This document shows, in pieces, positions 36,342-48,680 of a DNA stretch of 64,000 bases (positions are counted from its first letter, which is position 1; every line of letters starts with the position of its first letter). Below the pieces are notes generated by a model. That model made no database searches, had not been told where the DNA came from, and was given only the letters and a program-made list of their open reading frames with translations. Made by a program: the position numbers and the translations under genes. Source of the stretch: Aulostomus chinensis (taxonomy: Eukaryota > Chordata > Actinopteri > Syngnathiformes > Aulostomidae); contig JBBMOA010000004.1 of NCBI GenBank assembly GCA_037954235.1, positions 16,929,101 through 16,993,100 of the forward strand, written 5' to 3'.

Positions 36342-38917
36342 ATGTTCAAAAAGATGACTGAATTTGGTCCAGATTCCGGGGGTCGAGTTAAGGTAACCAC
36401 TGAGTGGTTTGTCAATGTAGCCATTGAAGCGGTTCGTACGTTTTGTTATGATACATTTTGTCCTTGTTACTTTCAGGGAGTGACTATTGTGAAGCCTATC
36501 GTTTTTGGAAATGTTGCCCGTTATTTTGGGAAGAAGCGAGAGGAGGACGGACACACTCACCAGTGGTCTGTCTACGTGAAGCCCTACAGAAATGAGGTTA
36601 GATGCGCACATCTTAAAAACAAGTACTGTTCTCACTGATGAACTTAAAAAATAGAAGGCAAAGTACGCCTCATTCGTGGGATGTGTTTTACCACGAACTC
36701 ATTTTCACTCAGCACATCATTCATAGGTTAAGGAAGTCGGTAAGCAAAGCCAGATAGGATTTACTGTTTGTGCAGTGGATAAGAAAGAGGCAATTAATAA
36801 GGTCCATTATCCATTATATTTTGTAAGGTTTTGAGTTTTCAATTTAGTTTGACTGTCTTACCACCACACCGTCCCTCTGCCACTTTTCATCTTACAGGAC
36901 CCTTAAACTGTATAAAAGCTTTACACTGTCTCTTCCAGGATATGTCTGCATATGTGAAGAAGATCCAGTTCAAACTTCACGAGAGCTACGGTAACCCACT
37001 GAGAGGTCAGTACATGTTCAGAGGACGTGTAAGATCCGCAAAACTTATTAGACCTTTTAATTTGTCATTCCAGGGCATGATATGTGGTCTGTGGAGGAAA
37101 TGGGTATAAACTAAAACCGGAATGTGACTGTAAATGCAGCATGTATAAGTGTGGCTCAGGCTGGTGTCCCCTTGTTCATCCAGTGGTGACCAAGCCTCCC
37201 TACGAGATCACAGAGACAGGCTGGGGGGAGTTTGAAATCGTCATCAAGATCTTCTTCATTGACCCCAATGAGAGATCTGTGAGGGCCTGCACACACGCAC
37301 ACACACACACACACAGTTTCATGATAGTCTTTATGGTGTAGACCTCCCCGTGTACTTTTAGCTATATGCTATGTAGAGCTGGGCAACAGATCAAATTTTC
37401 TTTCCAGATATAAGTTTAGCAGCTACTGATTTTGAAAGCAAGATAACTGAGATGATGTGATCATTGTTTTAAATTCCATCAAGCAACAACGCTCTTGTTT
37501 TGCAACCTAAAGATACCAAGAAAAACGCAGTTAAACATGCTGACCTTTGATTAAAACAAAATAATAATTGTGATCATGATTTTTGCCATAATGAAGCACT
37601 CTTGAAAGTCTGTTGAAAGAAAATACCATTTTACATCTAAAAGTATGTCCCCTTGGTGAAATGCTGAACAATTCAGGGTTTGATATTTAGAATATTTCTT
37701 GTGTGTGTGTGCTAGGTGACTCTGTACCACCTTTTAAAGTTGTTCCAGTCCGACTCCAGCGCCATGCCGAAGAAGACCGTGGTGTCTGAATTCTACGATG
37801 AGATGGTAAGCCTGTCCTCCTCGTGCCATGTAGCCTTTAATCTTTCCGAACTTAATCCCAAACACGAGAGAGAACACAATTGGTGGCACATCACATCCCC
37901 AAATGAGACAATTTGTTGCTTTTATCAAAGTGTTTGCAGGTGTCTGCACTCTGTTTTATACACCACATTCATCCACTGGCATTAACTTGTTGGATTTTTG
38001 TATTGTTACATTCTTAGAAGTGCTATATTTCTCATCATTTCTCAGATCTTCCAGGATCCAACCGCCATGATGCAGCAGCTACTAACCACATCAAGACAAC
38101 TCACACTGGGAGCATACAAGCATGAGACAGAGTGTATGTAGACCCACAGACACAGACCGTTGTTACATATTGGCTCGAATAATGAAATATTATACTGACT
38201 TTTCATCAATAGCAATAACAAAGCAGTTCTTAAGAATGTCCAACTGTTCAGTTTAAATGACAAATACATGATGTTGGCCTCCAAAACACCACTTTAGAAA
38301 AATGGTTCATTACATGTCCCATTTTATTTAATTTAAAATAAGGTAGTTAAATCCAAAAAGTTGCTTAAGTCAGCCCTGTTTTCTTTGTCCTGATAGTTTA
38401 AAAAAAAAGAAAGAAAGGCAATTAAAAATCGCCAATATCAACAGAAAAGAACCCCAGTCACAAAAGTTTGAATGTGTAATAGAAGAAATTAAAGAGTTCA
38501 GGAATTAAAGGCTAACATCTATCATCGCTTTTGACATGTATTGTCTGTGACTTGACAGGGAGGGATGAGTCATGTAAGTCACTACTCTTTACTCTCACTC
38601 CGCGAGGCCGATCACCAGTCTTAGCCTTGAATAACGGCATCGTGACGAGCTGAGTGACAGCCTCACTGGTTGCCATGGCAACTAGTCCCGGGCCAGGAAG
38701 TAGATAGCCTATGAGCTGTGAGTGTGTGTTGTTTCTTGTTCCTGCAGTCAGCGAGCTGGAGCAGAGAACCAAGGAGAAAATGGAAATGGCAAAGAAGAGA
38801 ACCAGCCAGGAGATCACCGAGCTGAAGGACAAACTCAAAGCCAGCAGAGAGAACATCAATCACCTGAAGGCCGAGATCAGGAAACTAGAGGAGGATGGAG
38901 ACCACAAGGAGCACTGA
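36342..38917 (+). CDS. yeats4: YEATS domain-containing protein 4 (GAS41)
   Basis: Coding exons: 36342-36392, 36477-36596, 36939-37005, 37184-37278, 37716-37805, 38046-38133, 38748-38917 (TGA 38915-38917). The frame is continuous: 226 aa, against 227 in human. YEATS4 is a shared subunit of the SRCAP and TIP60/p400 chromatin complexes and reads acetylated or other acylated lysines on histone H3. Residues 18-140 form the YEATS fold. The pocket residues are present at the human numbers: H43, H71 and S73 (LHESYG) and W93 (ETGWGEF). The conserved block FQDPTAMMQQLLT follows, then a C-terminal coiled coil from about residue 172 (SELEQRTKEK onward) used for dimerisation. The first intron is only 84 bp. 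Nothing is truncated or missing. Confidence 0.97.
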
Positions 38918-40680
38918 GAGAGCGTTCCTCTGGGAAGGATCGGCTTCTGCGACTTCATCCACGGTTTAGAAAACAGCGCAGCTTTGCGATATTCCTTGTA
39001 CCGTCCTGTATAAAACACAACCACAATTTAACAGAGTAAAGCTTTCCCCTTTCACAAGACACAGTCACTTAAACAACAGAACTCTAAATAAGAAAATCAG
39101 ACGGTGGCGAACACTTTCAGCTGGAACAAGGATTTTGTGACTTCATCTTCTAAAGACTCAGTCATTTTATTATTTGATTACATAGACTGAACCCAGCCAG
39201 GCAGGTCTCTGCAAGCCTCTGATGAAACATGTTTATTAGTGTGAACCTTTTTGAATGTAACTAGCTAATGTGTTGTGATTTTTACTGTTTTGGTTTTGTT
39301 TTGTTTTGTTTTTAATATAAAGAAGACGTGTTTACAGTATTGCTCCAATTCTGTCGGACCTGTGGAGAACAGTGAAGGTCATTTGGGAGGAATCTTGCGC
39401 CTAAATATTATGTAGCACTAATGTCAAGACAAACAGCCTTTTACACTGTGATCAACATCAGAAATTAAGTTAAACCCTGATATTTTACTACATGCTCTTG
39501 AATGTTTCTGTAGTAGCCATTGTTTTTAACATTGATCATCCTTACACACTGGACTAGTAGTTGTGTGTAAACTGGTTTAAATCAAGGAGAAAATCCTTGA
39601 GGATGCCTGTCATCAGTTACAGAAGTTGCATAATTGTTCTTTGAGTTTATGAAAACAGGAAGATGTCAAAATCTGTGGCAGACATTAAAAAAAAAATCAA
39701 AATATGTAAAAAAAAACAACAACATTGAGACAACAACGTAGACTTAAGCAGGCAAATATCATATCTATTCCAAACAGTTAAAAAGCAGAATTTGTTGACA
39801 TTTTAGCAAGCATATCCACAAATGTTTTCCATTAAAAGTGAGAAATTTCAACATGTCGGACAGTCCGTGAAGGCCTCAGGAGGAGGAAGTTCAGCGTTTG
39901 ACTTCCTTTGAACTTAACACATGAAAGTTTGCGTCCCTCGTCTACTCGGTACTTTTATGTGTTAAGCAAAAATGCTCAGACGTAAGAAACTAGAATGCAA
40001 TCTGTATTGTGTGAATCTGCGCTGTATTTACTAGCATTCAACTGCAAGTCAAGTCAATATAATGCGAGGCTTAAATTAGCGAGTCTGCTCGGGTTGAGAT
40101 CCGTTCACTTTTCACGCGACAGGAGAAGTTCTTCAAGGTAAAGTCAACCTGAACCCTCCGGTAATGAAAAGCGACAACATTCACATGCAGGTATCGTATG
40201 TTTAGAGGATTCTGTTTTTGTTCTTTAAATTAAAATGTTTTTGTTCAGTTTTCAAACTATCTCAGTTATGCAATCATTAAAAAAAAAAAAACTCGAACTG
40301 ACGATTGAATTTTTCCATTCAGTATATCAAATGTGTGCAAGGTATATTGTAATTAAACTCACTCAGTCATATCTAAGAGTTCATTTATATGCTACTCTGT
40401 AGTTTGCTGGTAGCGAACTAGCAGCCAACTAATAAATCAAACATGGCTACAGTTACAAGTTTTAAAGTTTGAAAAAGTAATAATTATTACGATGAATGAG
40501 CAATAATTCAATGAAGTTCTCAGTTTACTATCTGATCATAGAATAACTGCAACAGATCGGCTTTGAAAAAATTGGTGTCTTAAAACAAAATATGCGGACA
40601 GTATTGTTAGAATCTACATATTTACCAATACTTAATTTTGAGTGGCTATTTCGGTCTCACTGTCACAATCCTTGCAAGAG
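38918..40680 (+). other. yeats4 3' UTR and intergenic sequence
   Basis: The sequence after the yeats4 stop is AT-rich and non-coding. No canonical AATAAA is obvious nearby; an ATTAAA variant lies at 39684-39689 and could end the transcript. Beyond about 39.7 kb nothing was recognised until the napepld promoter region. Confidence 0.45.
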
Positions 40681-41040
40681 TTTCTCTGTGTTGGTCACGT
40701 GACCCGAGGGTTTTTACGTCGACGTCATAGACCCAGTGCTGGTACCGTCTAATGATTTACCGTCCGACTGCTTCTGCTGCTGCTCCTCCACTCAAACTGG
40801 TTTTACCTTTGAACGACATCTTGACGCACGACATTTTCTCTTCTATTTCACGTCTCTCGTCGATGCTCGTTAAAAAGATACATTGCAGTATTGAAAACTT
40901 TATCTGAAATGCTCACTGAACCGTACAGTTACTAATAATGTTACGTAGCTGGCGTTAACGCAGTGCATGGCTAACGTAAATGCACCTCTCACGTCTCCGT
41001 GCTAACACCTATGGTGCTACTCTGTTGCGTTCACACTCAG
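40681..41040 (+). promoter_or_regulatory. napepld: Probable napepld promoter and noncoding first exon
   Basis: A CpG-containing island carries the perfect 10-bp palindrome GTCACGTGAC at 40694-40703 (E-box core bound by bHLH-ZIP factors such as USF and TFEB/TFE3). A CRE-like GACGTCA lies at 40721-40727. No TATA box is seen. A strong donor, CACTCAG/GTGAGT, lies at 41041, and the next usable acceptor is at 43501-43502, just before the start codon. I infer a noncoding exon ending at 41040 and a 2.46-kb 5' UTR intron. Confidence 0.45.
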
Positions 41041-42137
41041 GTGAGTTGACGGAAAATAGTTATATAAATATATATATATAAACCTCATGTTTTGCAGCTT
41101 GTGTTAACTCTCGACATTAGAGTGAATGCTAGCCGTGTAGGTTGTGGTACTTTGATGTATTTTGTGATATCGCTACGATGTTACCATGGTGACTGCCTTT
41201 TTTTTCCTTTTTTTTTTGCTTAGCTTAACTACGTTATGACGCAAGTGACGTTTTTTTTTTTTATTGGAGTGTGCTTGATAACGGTTATTTTCAGTTATTG
41301 GAGTCAGTTTACCTGTCTGTGCTAACATCGTTTTGACAGGAAACGTTAGACGTATTAAATTTAATATACACAAAGGTGGTATTGTAGGCCGTGGTGTGGC
41401 GGCGAGAACCACAGGACTTGAAAAGTTGGTGAGAAGAGTGTGTGACATCAACAGAAAACGTTTATTGGCTTTATTTCTCATGAGTAGAATCGAGACTATA
41501 ATTGGATTTGTAATAATTCAGTACACTAAACTCTGGTAGCTTAATCCTAACTTGCATATTAGATGCTACAAAGAGAGTCAAAGCATCCACCTGCAGGTAT
41601 TTGTTGTGTACATGCCCACATTGTGCCATCGATGTTCTCTCTACACATCCATGCATTGTGCACGCTGGCTGGCTACATGGATCTTTGTTGTAGTTGTCAA
41701 CCACAGAGCTCCTTTGTTTAGCTATTGTCTGTGTGTAGTGTGCAGTTTAAGTCCATTCATGAGGCTAAGTGCATCGTCAGCACATTATAACTTTAATGCA
41801 TGGCCTTAGCCAAAGAAAGCAACTGGGCTTTGATTGCATTACTGATTTGTAAACTTCCTGTGTGCTGCTAAAATGCTAAAAGCTTATGAAAGGACTATCG
41901 TAACATCTCTCTAATTAACATGGGACAGAAAAGAAGGCCAGTTTTGCATGTTGTTTTTACCGCAATACCTGAGATTTGAGGCTACTGAGTCGGGGGGGGG
42001 GGGGGTAGGTATCTCACTATGACAGGGATCTGCCTGCAAAGCTTTTGAGCAACGAAGGCTTTCTTCAAGATGTGCTTGCTCAAGGAGAAGTGTTGAGTGT
42101 GGATTAATTGAAGGAGTGAGGTGTTAGACCTGCTCTA

Positions 42138-42215
42138 CTTGTAAAGTGGCGTGAGATGACTCTTGTTGTGGTTTGATGCTGTACAAATGAAATTGACTTG
42201 ATTTGACTTTGATGC
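42138..42215 (+). mobile_element. LINE 3'-tail fragment
   Basis: The pattern CTTGTAAAGTGGCGTGAGAT, then GATGCTGTACAAATGAAATT, then TTGACTTGATTTGACTTTGA is the stereotyped 3' end of fish L2-type LINEs or the SINEs that borrow it, closed by a short (TTGAY)n repeat. No coding part remains. Confidence 0.5.
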
Positions 42216-42284
42216 TCTGGGAGATTACCTGTCAGGCATCAAACGGGGATTAAAAGCGAGGACTCTTAAAACCAAAGTTTGATA

Positions 42285-42490
42285 TGAAATGAAGAACCCC
42301 CTGGATCAAAGTCGGAATACTAAAATAAAGTCAAGTTTAAAGTCAGAACCCCAATATCAAAGTCATAACACTGAGATCAAAGTCACACATCAAACTCATA
42401 ACACTGAGATCGAAAGTCAGGGATTAAAATCTGAACCCAGGGTCAAAATCAAAACTGAGATCAAAGTTAAAACTCAAACTCACAGACATG
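42285..42490 (+). repeat. Degenerate minisatellite
   Basis: An imperfect unit of about 20-25 bp built around GATCAAAGTCA plus CATAACACTGA recurs about eight to ten times (for example near 42307, 42354, 42376 and 42455). Units vary in length and sequence, so the array is old. It lies in the napepld 5' UTR intron and has no evident coding role. Confidence 0.7.
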
Positions 42491-43502
42491 GTCCATGGTC
42501 GGTCCCTGAAATTCCAATAAATGTGGTCAGATTGTATTGTTGTCTTTGTTGTTTTGTTTTGTTTTTTGTTTTTTTGGTAGTGGTAGAAGCAGAGACCGTG
42601 TATGCGCTGACTCTATGATGTCATCAGGGAGCTTTCAACCATCACAATTTGCATTAAATTCAATGCATTCTCCTGGCGGTCACACAGTTATGACTTCAGT
42701 CTCGTTATTCATCTTCCATCATACAAGACACTTCAACCTTGTCGGTGCTTTAGCACAAAGACGAGCTTGAGCCTTTGGGTCTGACCGTGTCTGGACATCA
42801 AAACGCCAGGGAATCAAAATTGTTAAGCAAATGCAGAGAGAAATCTGCAACTTGTGTCAAAAATGTGTTTTTTTTATTTTTAATTCATTTTTTGTCCTGG
42901 TTTAGTTCAGTTTGAAACCTAGTTGATGTAGCATGACCCCACCTTTTGAAGAGCAGGATATGAGGATATGAGCTAAGCAGCCCGACCAGTTATAGTGCTG
43001 GATTAAGGACTGATTGCATGAATTGCACCCTCCTGATAGTTGAATTGTCAGGCCTCCATCAACACTGTCCTGGTTCTTCCATTCCAGAACTACTCAAAAA
43101 TATCTCTGCTTGTTCTTTGTGTATTTTTTTTTTTAAATTCACACCCGCTAGGAAAACATCTCTTTGAAATAAACTGGAAGTATTTCCATCTTATTTCACG
43201 TAGAGGCATTAAAATGTCAGCCATGAGGCCAGATTGATTTGAATACTTTGTAGTTAATCTGCGCCTGATAATCCCTCTTTCTGCGTCATATGCAAACGAC
43301 TGTGATTTAACTGCCGGCTGTTTAGTTGGACTCTTATCAGAGTAACCACAGCGATGAGTAGTGGACATGCCTGACCTGAGCAGCATCTTTGTGCAAGCGA
43401 TGACAACCTCTTGAATCAAAAGTAATTCAGTGTATCCAACTGTGATATTCACGGTTGCGGAGCGCTTGTTTGTTTTTTAAAATGTGTGTGTGTCTGTGCC
43501 AG

Positions 43503-43514
43503 ATGTGGTGGTGA
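43503..43514 (+). promoter_or_regulatory. napepld: Three-codon upstream ORF before the napepld start
   Basis: The first coding exon starts at 43503 with ATG TGG TGG TGA, only 4 bases before the main ATG at 43519. In the spliced mRNA this is a minimal upstream ORF that could lower initiation or favour reinitiation. Whether it is used depends on the real 5' end of the transcript. Confidence 0.4.
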
Positions 43515-43518
43515 GCCC

Positions 43519-45327
43519 ATGGAAAAGCCGTCATCTTCAGACCGAGCAGCGCTGGAGGAGAGTAAAGTCCTGGTGGAGGTGATGGAGCCTTCTCCCCCGC
43601 TCACTCACCAACAGCTAATGAGCTCCGACAATCTGTGTGTATTTATTTCCGCTTGTGTGTGTCCTCCAGGATGGAGGTGTGCTGAGAGGGGCTGAGGGAG
43701 GAGACCCGGACTCTCAGCCTCAAACCCCGAGGAAGAGCAGCTCCTCCCGCTCCTCCCGCAAAAGCTTCCGCCTGGATTACCGCCTGGAGGTACCGCACCT
43801 ACCGTCGGATATCCTCATTTGCATATTCCCCACAGTTCTCTGTCTCCTAAGTTCATTAGCTGTGTTTTGTGCTGCTAAATTGTCTCAAACGACGCATCAG
43901 CAGACAAATAGGTGCTCCTGCTGGGTTCATGAGAGGAGCAAAAGCAAACGTTTCCAGTACCGGTGCAACTGGCTGAACTTGTTCACATCTTCTGTAGGAG
44001 GAAGTGACGAAGTCCTGTCGGGATAAACACGGCTGCTGGACCAACCCCTGGTCCACATGGCGGTTCCCCTCCTACTCCACCCTGCTCCGCTTCCTGTTGT
44101 TGGATAAGAATCACAGCAATGTTCCGACTAGTAAAGAGGTTAGTCCAGTCCGACAGGGATGAAGGCATGTGTTTGCGTTAACCTTTGCAAACATAGACAA
44201 TACACGCCATCTTGCCTCCGTGTTGCACCTGTAGGTCCTTGACAGCGAGCTCCCAGTGGTGGAGCCATACTTTGTCCGGTCTCCGGACCTCTCTGACTCT
44301 GGTCCAGGTCTGAGAGTCACTTGGCTGGGTCACGCCACTGTCCTAGTGGAAATGGACGGTTTGAACATTCTCACAGACCCCATCTTCAGCCAGAGGGCGT
44401 CACCGTTTCAGTTCATGGGGCCTAAAAGGTACCGAGGGCCCCCCTGCACTGTGGAACAGGTTTGTAGTGCTTTCATTATGTCTGGAAGTTCTCTGTGCGT
44501 TGGCTCCTTCCTTCATACGTGTGTGATGTCCCAGTTGCCCAGGATCGACGCTGTGGTCATCAGTCATTCTCACTACGATCACCTGGATGCCGGAACCGTG
44601 GCGAGCCTGAACACACGCTTTGGAGGGGAGCTACGCTGGTACGCATTCAACGATGGTGCACTCAGGAACCATTGTGTGTATGTGTGTGCAAATCTATGAG
44701 TGTGCGTTCCCTAGGTTCGTACCCCTGGGTTTGATGGACTGGCTGATGAAGGCGGGCTGTGAGAACGTGATGGAACTGGATTGGTGGGAGGAGAACTGTG
44801 TACCGGGTCACGATGATGTCACATTTGTGTGCACGCCCTCTCAGCACTGGAGCAAACGCACCGCCCTGGATGATAACAAGGTCAGTGTTCTGCTGATGAA
44901 GCTGTTGCTGAAGTATGAGAATATGAAAGTATCTGTACATAAACCTCGATGTGATCCCGTCTGTCCTCTCAGTCGTTATGGGGCAGCTGGTCTGTTTTAG
45001 GTCCGGACCATCGGTTCTTCTTCGCAGGCGATACGGGTTATTGCCCGGTTTTCAAGGAGATAGGCCGACGCTTTGGACCGTTTGACCTCGCCGCCATCCC
45101 CATCGGAGCCTACCTGCCCAGGTAGTGCACCTGATTCACCATGACTGCACTTAATGCTGAATATTCTAAAGGACGCACATGAGAACAGAGGAACGTGGTT
45201 TGGTTTTTCAGGGACGTGATGCGAGGGCAGCATGTGGACCCAGAAGAAGCCGTCCAGATCCACATAGACCTTCAGGCTAAGCAGTCTGTGGCTATTCACT
45301 GGGGAACCTTTGCCCTGGCCTATGAGG

Positions 45328-45404
<77 letters not shown>

Positions 45405-45895
45405 AGGCGGGGATTGCTGACTAATTTGTTTTAACTATTGAAAGTGCAGTGTATCAGCAGGCTGATATTTCAGCGAAATGTTGGAGTCCCAAGTGTTTCG
45501 GGCCCTGTTTGCTGGAGCTGGAGTGTTGCTGTGCTTGTCAGTAGTTTCCGAGTGTTATTATGGAGGTGAAGTGTTGTGACTCTGTTATGTTCTGGTAACA
45601 CAAACTAAACAAAAGTGTCATTGTTTGTTTGAGCTGTGGGGTTGTTTTCTCTGTTGCTACTGGAGCCCTGCTGCTGTAAACAGTCAGTGTTGACCCGATG
45701 GGGCAGTCACGGTGATGACGGTAACCCTTCTCTCACTCGTCCTTCCATCTCTGGTTCCCCCAGTACTACCTGGAGCCGCCGCTTCGTCTCAAAGAAGCCC
45801 TGGAACAGAACGGACTGAAACCAGAATCCTTCTTCACCCTGAATCACGGCGAGTCTCGACTCATAGCCTCACACCAAGGAGACGTCTTTGATTGA
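43519..45895 (+). CDS. napepld: N-acyl-phosphatidylethanolamine-hydrolysing phospholipase D
   Basis: Coding exons: 43519-43578, 43670-43789, 43998-44138, 44235-44459, 44535-44638, 44715-44880, 44973-45121, 45212-45326, 45764-45895 (TGA 45893-45895). The frame is continuous, 403 aa (human 393). The enzyme is a membrane-associated zinc metallo-beta-lactamase-fold hydrolase. It cuts N-acyl-phosphatidylethanolamine to N-acylethanolamines, including anandamide, plus phosphatidic acid. Metal ligands are all present, each 8 residues above human numbering: H193, H195, D197 and H198 (SHSHYDHLD), H261 (TPSQHW), D292 (FAGDTGY) and H351 (AIHWGTF). WLGHATVLVEMDG and LTDPIFSQRASP mark the start of the fold. 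The first 50 residues are Ser/Pro-rich and poorly conserved. Introns are short (74-437 bp), and the last contains a 73-bp (GT)n run. The gene is intact. Confidence 0.96.
45331..45403 (+). repeat. (GT)n microsatellite, 36 units, at a donor site
   Basis: A pure GT run begins 4 bases after the GT of the napepld donor at 45327 and runs to 45403. In the transcript it is a long UG repeat, the preferred target of TDP-43 and CELF proteins, placed right at the splice site of the penultimate coding exon. Confidence 0.95.
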
Positions 45896-46160
45896 TCCAG
45901 TCTGTGGTGTTCCCCAGGAACTGTAACCTTCACTTCTTTGAGAAGGTGTAGAACATGTAGGTTGACATGATGTCACACTGTACTGAGTCTTCTAGCGGCC
46001 ACAGGGAGGAAAATCTGGGTTCTGTGGCCACGAACGATTTCTTGTCCCCTCAGTTTAGGTATTTTGAACCTACCAGATGTAACCGCTTCCCTCAATTTCA
46101 TTTATGACCACCAGATGTGAAGTTCTCACAAAGTCAAGAAGGTGTAAGAACAAATTATTG
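45896..46160 (+). other. napepld: napepld 3' UTR (proximal part)
   Basis: Non-coding sequence follows the napepld stop and has no canonical AATAAA in its first few hundred bases. ATTAAA near 46868 and AATAAA near 47243 are candidate ends, so the repeat block at 46160-46640 may be part of the 3' UTR. Confidence 0.4.
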
Positions 46161-46640
46161 AATTATATTGTGGCCTCAAAACAATTAAATTGAGGGAACA
46201 AGTTATGTCTCATGGCCTCAAAAGTTGTGGTGGGTTCTGAATTGCCGATGCCAGTATTTAGACTGCAAGTTGGCCAATAACTATATATATATATATATAA
46301 TGTTGATATAGCTCTTTTCTGTTTAATTATTTTGTTTTTGCATTTGATAAAATACAACAAATTAAAAACCATAATGGGGGGCAAAAACGCTGAACTGAAA
46401 AAACCCATAAAAACACTGTCACAACGGCTAAATGCATCTGCATGTAGACTTTATTCCTTTTTCTGTTTTTAATCGGCCTCGGGAGCTGCAGGCATCGGCC
46501 GATTATGGCGAAGATGTCGAAATGCCATTTATCGGACCTCAAAATAATTCAGTTGCGGGAGCAGATTGTACCATAGGACAGATAGTCCATTTAATTGAGG
46601 GAACAAGTTATCTCAGCTTGTGGCCATAAACTTAAACTTC
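46160..46640 (+). repeat. Degenerate 40-57 bp repeat downstream of napepld
   Basis: Related blocks occur at about 46169-46222, 46533-46580 and 46589-46630. They share GGCCTCAAAAYAATT, TTGAGGGAACAAGTTAT and a following TGTGGCC or CATGGCC. A CTTCCCTCAATT just upstream (46087) and CTTCCCTCAATG near 46640 are inverted partial matches. The blocks look like parts of one dispersed element with inner inverted symmetry. The family is not identified. Confidence 0.5.
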
Positions 46641-48680
46641 TTCCCTCAATGTTACATTTTTGGATACAAGATATCGCTGAGCTTATTGTTCCGCTGTGTT
46701 GTTTGGATAGAACGTCATGGCTCCGGACGGAGAAGCTTCTACAGGAGCTGGGATGTGACAAACAACTGTAGAGCTTCTTACTGGGAAGTGTTCTTAGAGG
46801 AAAATGACACACGCATTGTAATTTTTGACCCATTGTAATGTTGCCGTCAATACAGTATGAAATTGAAAATTAAAAAAAAGAAGAAGATTTTATTGATAAA
46901 ATTATCGTGATCCCAATCAAGGATAAAAGCACATTTGTATAACAATGTTGGGTCTTAATGCAGTGATTTGTTGTTGTTGTTTTGTGCAAGGAGTTCTTTT
47001 GCCGTTCCGGACCAGTGGAGTTAGAATAATGAAACCATGTTAGTCACCATCTTTAGTTTTCCACATGTTGAACTTCCTGTGAGCTGTAAAGGCATTCAGC
47101 TGTTGTGAATGTATTTTATAATTTCTAGACGAGTGCTGCCTTGCCTCTGAATGTGTTCTAGCCAACTCCAAAGTAGAAAACTGTTTCTGTAATATACATT
47201 TAGAAACATTAAAAAACAAAACTCCCCTATAACTGTAACGCAAATAAAAATTGTCGGCTGAATGCTGAAGTTGAGCTGGGTTCAACTTTAATCGCTGCTG
47301 AGAACGTTCTTCCTGGTTCACACCACTGCATGTTCTTTCCCTTTGATTTTTTTTTTCTTAAATATAATCCATTATATTTCACTCATTTTAAAGGCAGAAT
47401 CTTCTGACTCAAGAACAAGTGTTCAGTTACAGTCTGGTGGTAAACCTTTTCAGACACGTCGCCTAACTTCCAGCTGAATGTACTTTTAGTACTTTCAAGA
47501 TCACCTACTTTAACTCAAAGTGTTTCAGACTTGTAATTGAGTACTTTGCTAGCGTGGGGTTAGTACTTTTACTTAAGTCAATGATGGGAATACTTCCTCC
47601 AGCACAGTGAGAAACTAAAGAACATAAATCAGCACCTTTGTTCTGATCTTCTTTTTATATTTACTCCTACGTCCTTAGCATTTGAGTGACCCTCCGTGTA
47701 CTCTTTCTACTTTTACTCTCTATTATTACTTTACAGTACTGTAGAAAGTGTAAACCCTTGTACTTGTATAGTGAGGAGTAACACAAGGTGGCAGCGTCTG
47801 TAAAGTTTCCTCACTTGAATTTTAACTGACTCCATTTCTACAAACAACCTGTTTAAAAATATTTTTTGGTATTTTACAGAGACAGTGCAGGAATGAAGTT
47901 TCATAAATATCATACATACAGAGTTTTTCTTTTACAAATGAGTACCACTGACTACATGAAAACTGTCCTTTGCTGAGGGTGTTGATGTAAATCCAACATG
48001 TTCCTCAAAGGGATTTTTTTTTAAAAATCAGTAATAAAAAGTACAAGAGAAGCAGAAAACGTCTGATCTCATTTCAATGCAAACTCAAGTCATGAAAAAA
48101 GTAGATTCATATCTTTAATTATAAATCAATACATTATGTAGAGGTTAAATTAGCAAATTAGTCAAGTCAGGTAGGTTTTCTTATACATTTGAATTGTCAG
48201 CCCAGTTATTCAATAGCCCTGCTATTCCAAACATCACCAGCACTGATCGTGTTTAATAATAGGACAAGTAAAATCTTTGTGAAAAGGACAAAACCTGTGA
48301 AGCAGATATTACTGTCTAATTTACTCTTATTTGTTCATCATATTCTCGTGTGTAAAGTAGCTTCCGACAGAAGCCAACGTCATGGCAGGATAGTCAGTAT
48401 TTCTAAAACTGGGCCTTCGTTTCTTACGTTTTTGCATTTAAGTGATTAATAGGAATAAAACTGATTGGAATCGGTTTAAAAATTGATTTTTTTTGGACTC
48501 CAAGGTACATAATACTGGTTTTTAGGTTCTTCAGCTAATCACTTTACCTCAAATCTGTCTGCAGGCTCCTCCTCTCTCGGAACTGAAGTAATTCATAGCG
48601 GCCCAGAAATACCCCCTTGTGGCTGCGTCAAGGTTGCTGGTTAAAGTGTTGTCGCTCCATGTTAGCCTGATTTCAATCAA
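46641..48680. other. Intergenic region between convergent napepld and prr5
   Basis: This is AT-rich sequence with no recognisable gene. It holds candidate napepld poly(A) signals (near 46868 and 47243) and poly-A/T runs. The genes on either side point towards each other. Confidence 0.5.

Larger units (their letters stand above)
41041..43502 (+). other. napepld: napepld 5' UTR intron with repeat content
   Basis: This is the inferred intron between the noncoding first exon and the first coding exon. It contains a short (TA)n run near 41062-41079, a G13 run near 41994-42006, a LINE-like 3' tail (42138-42215) and a degenerate minisatellite (42285-42490). It ends in TG-rich sequence (GTGTGTGTGTCTGTGCCAG) at the acceptor. 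Confidence 0.45.
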
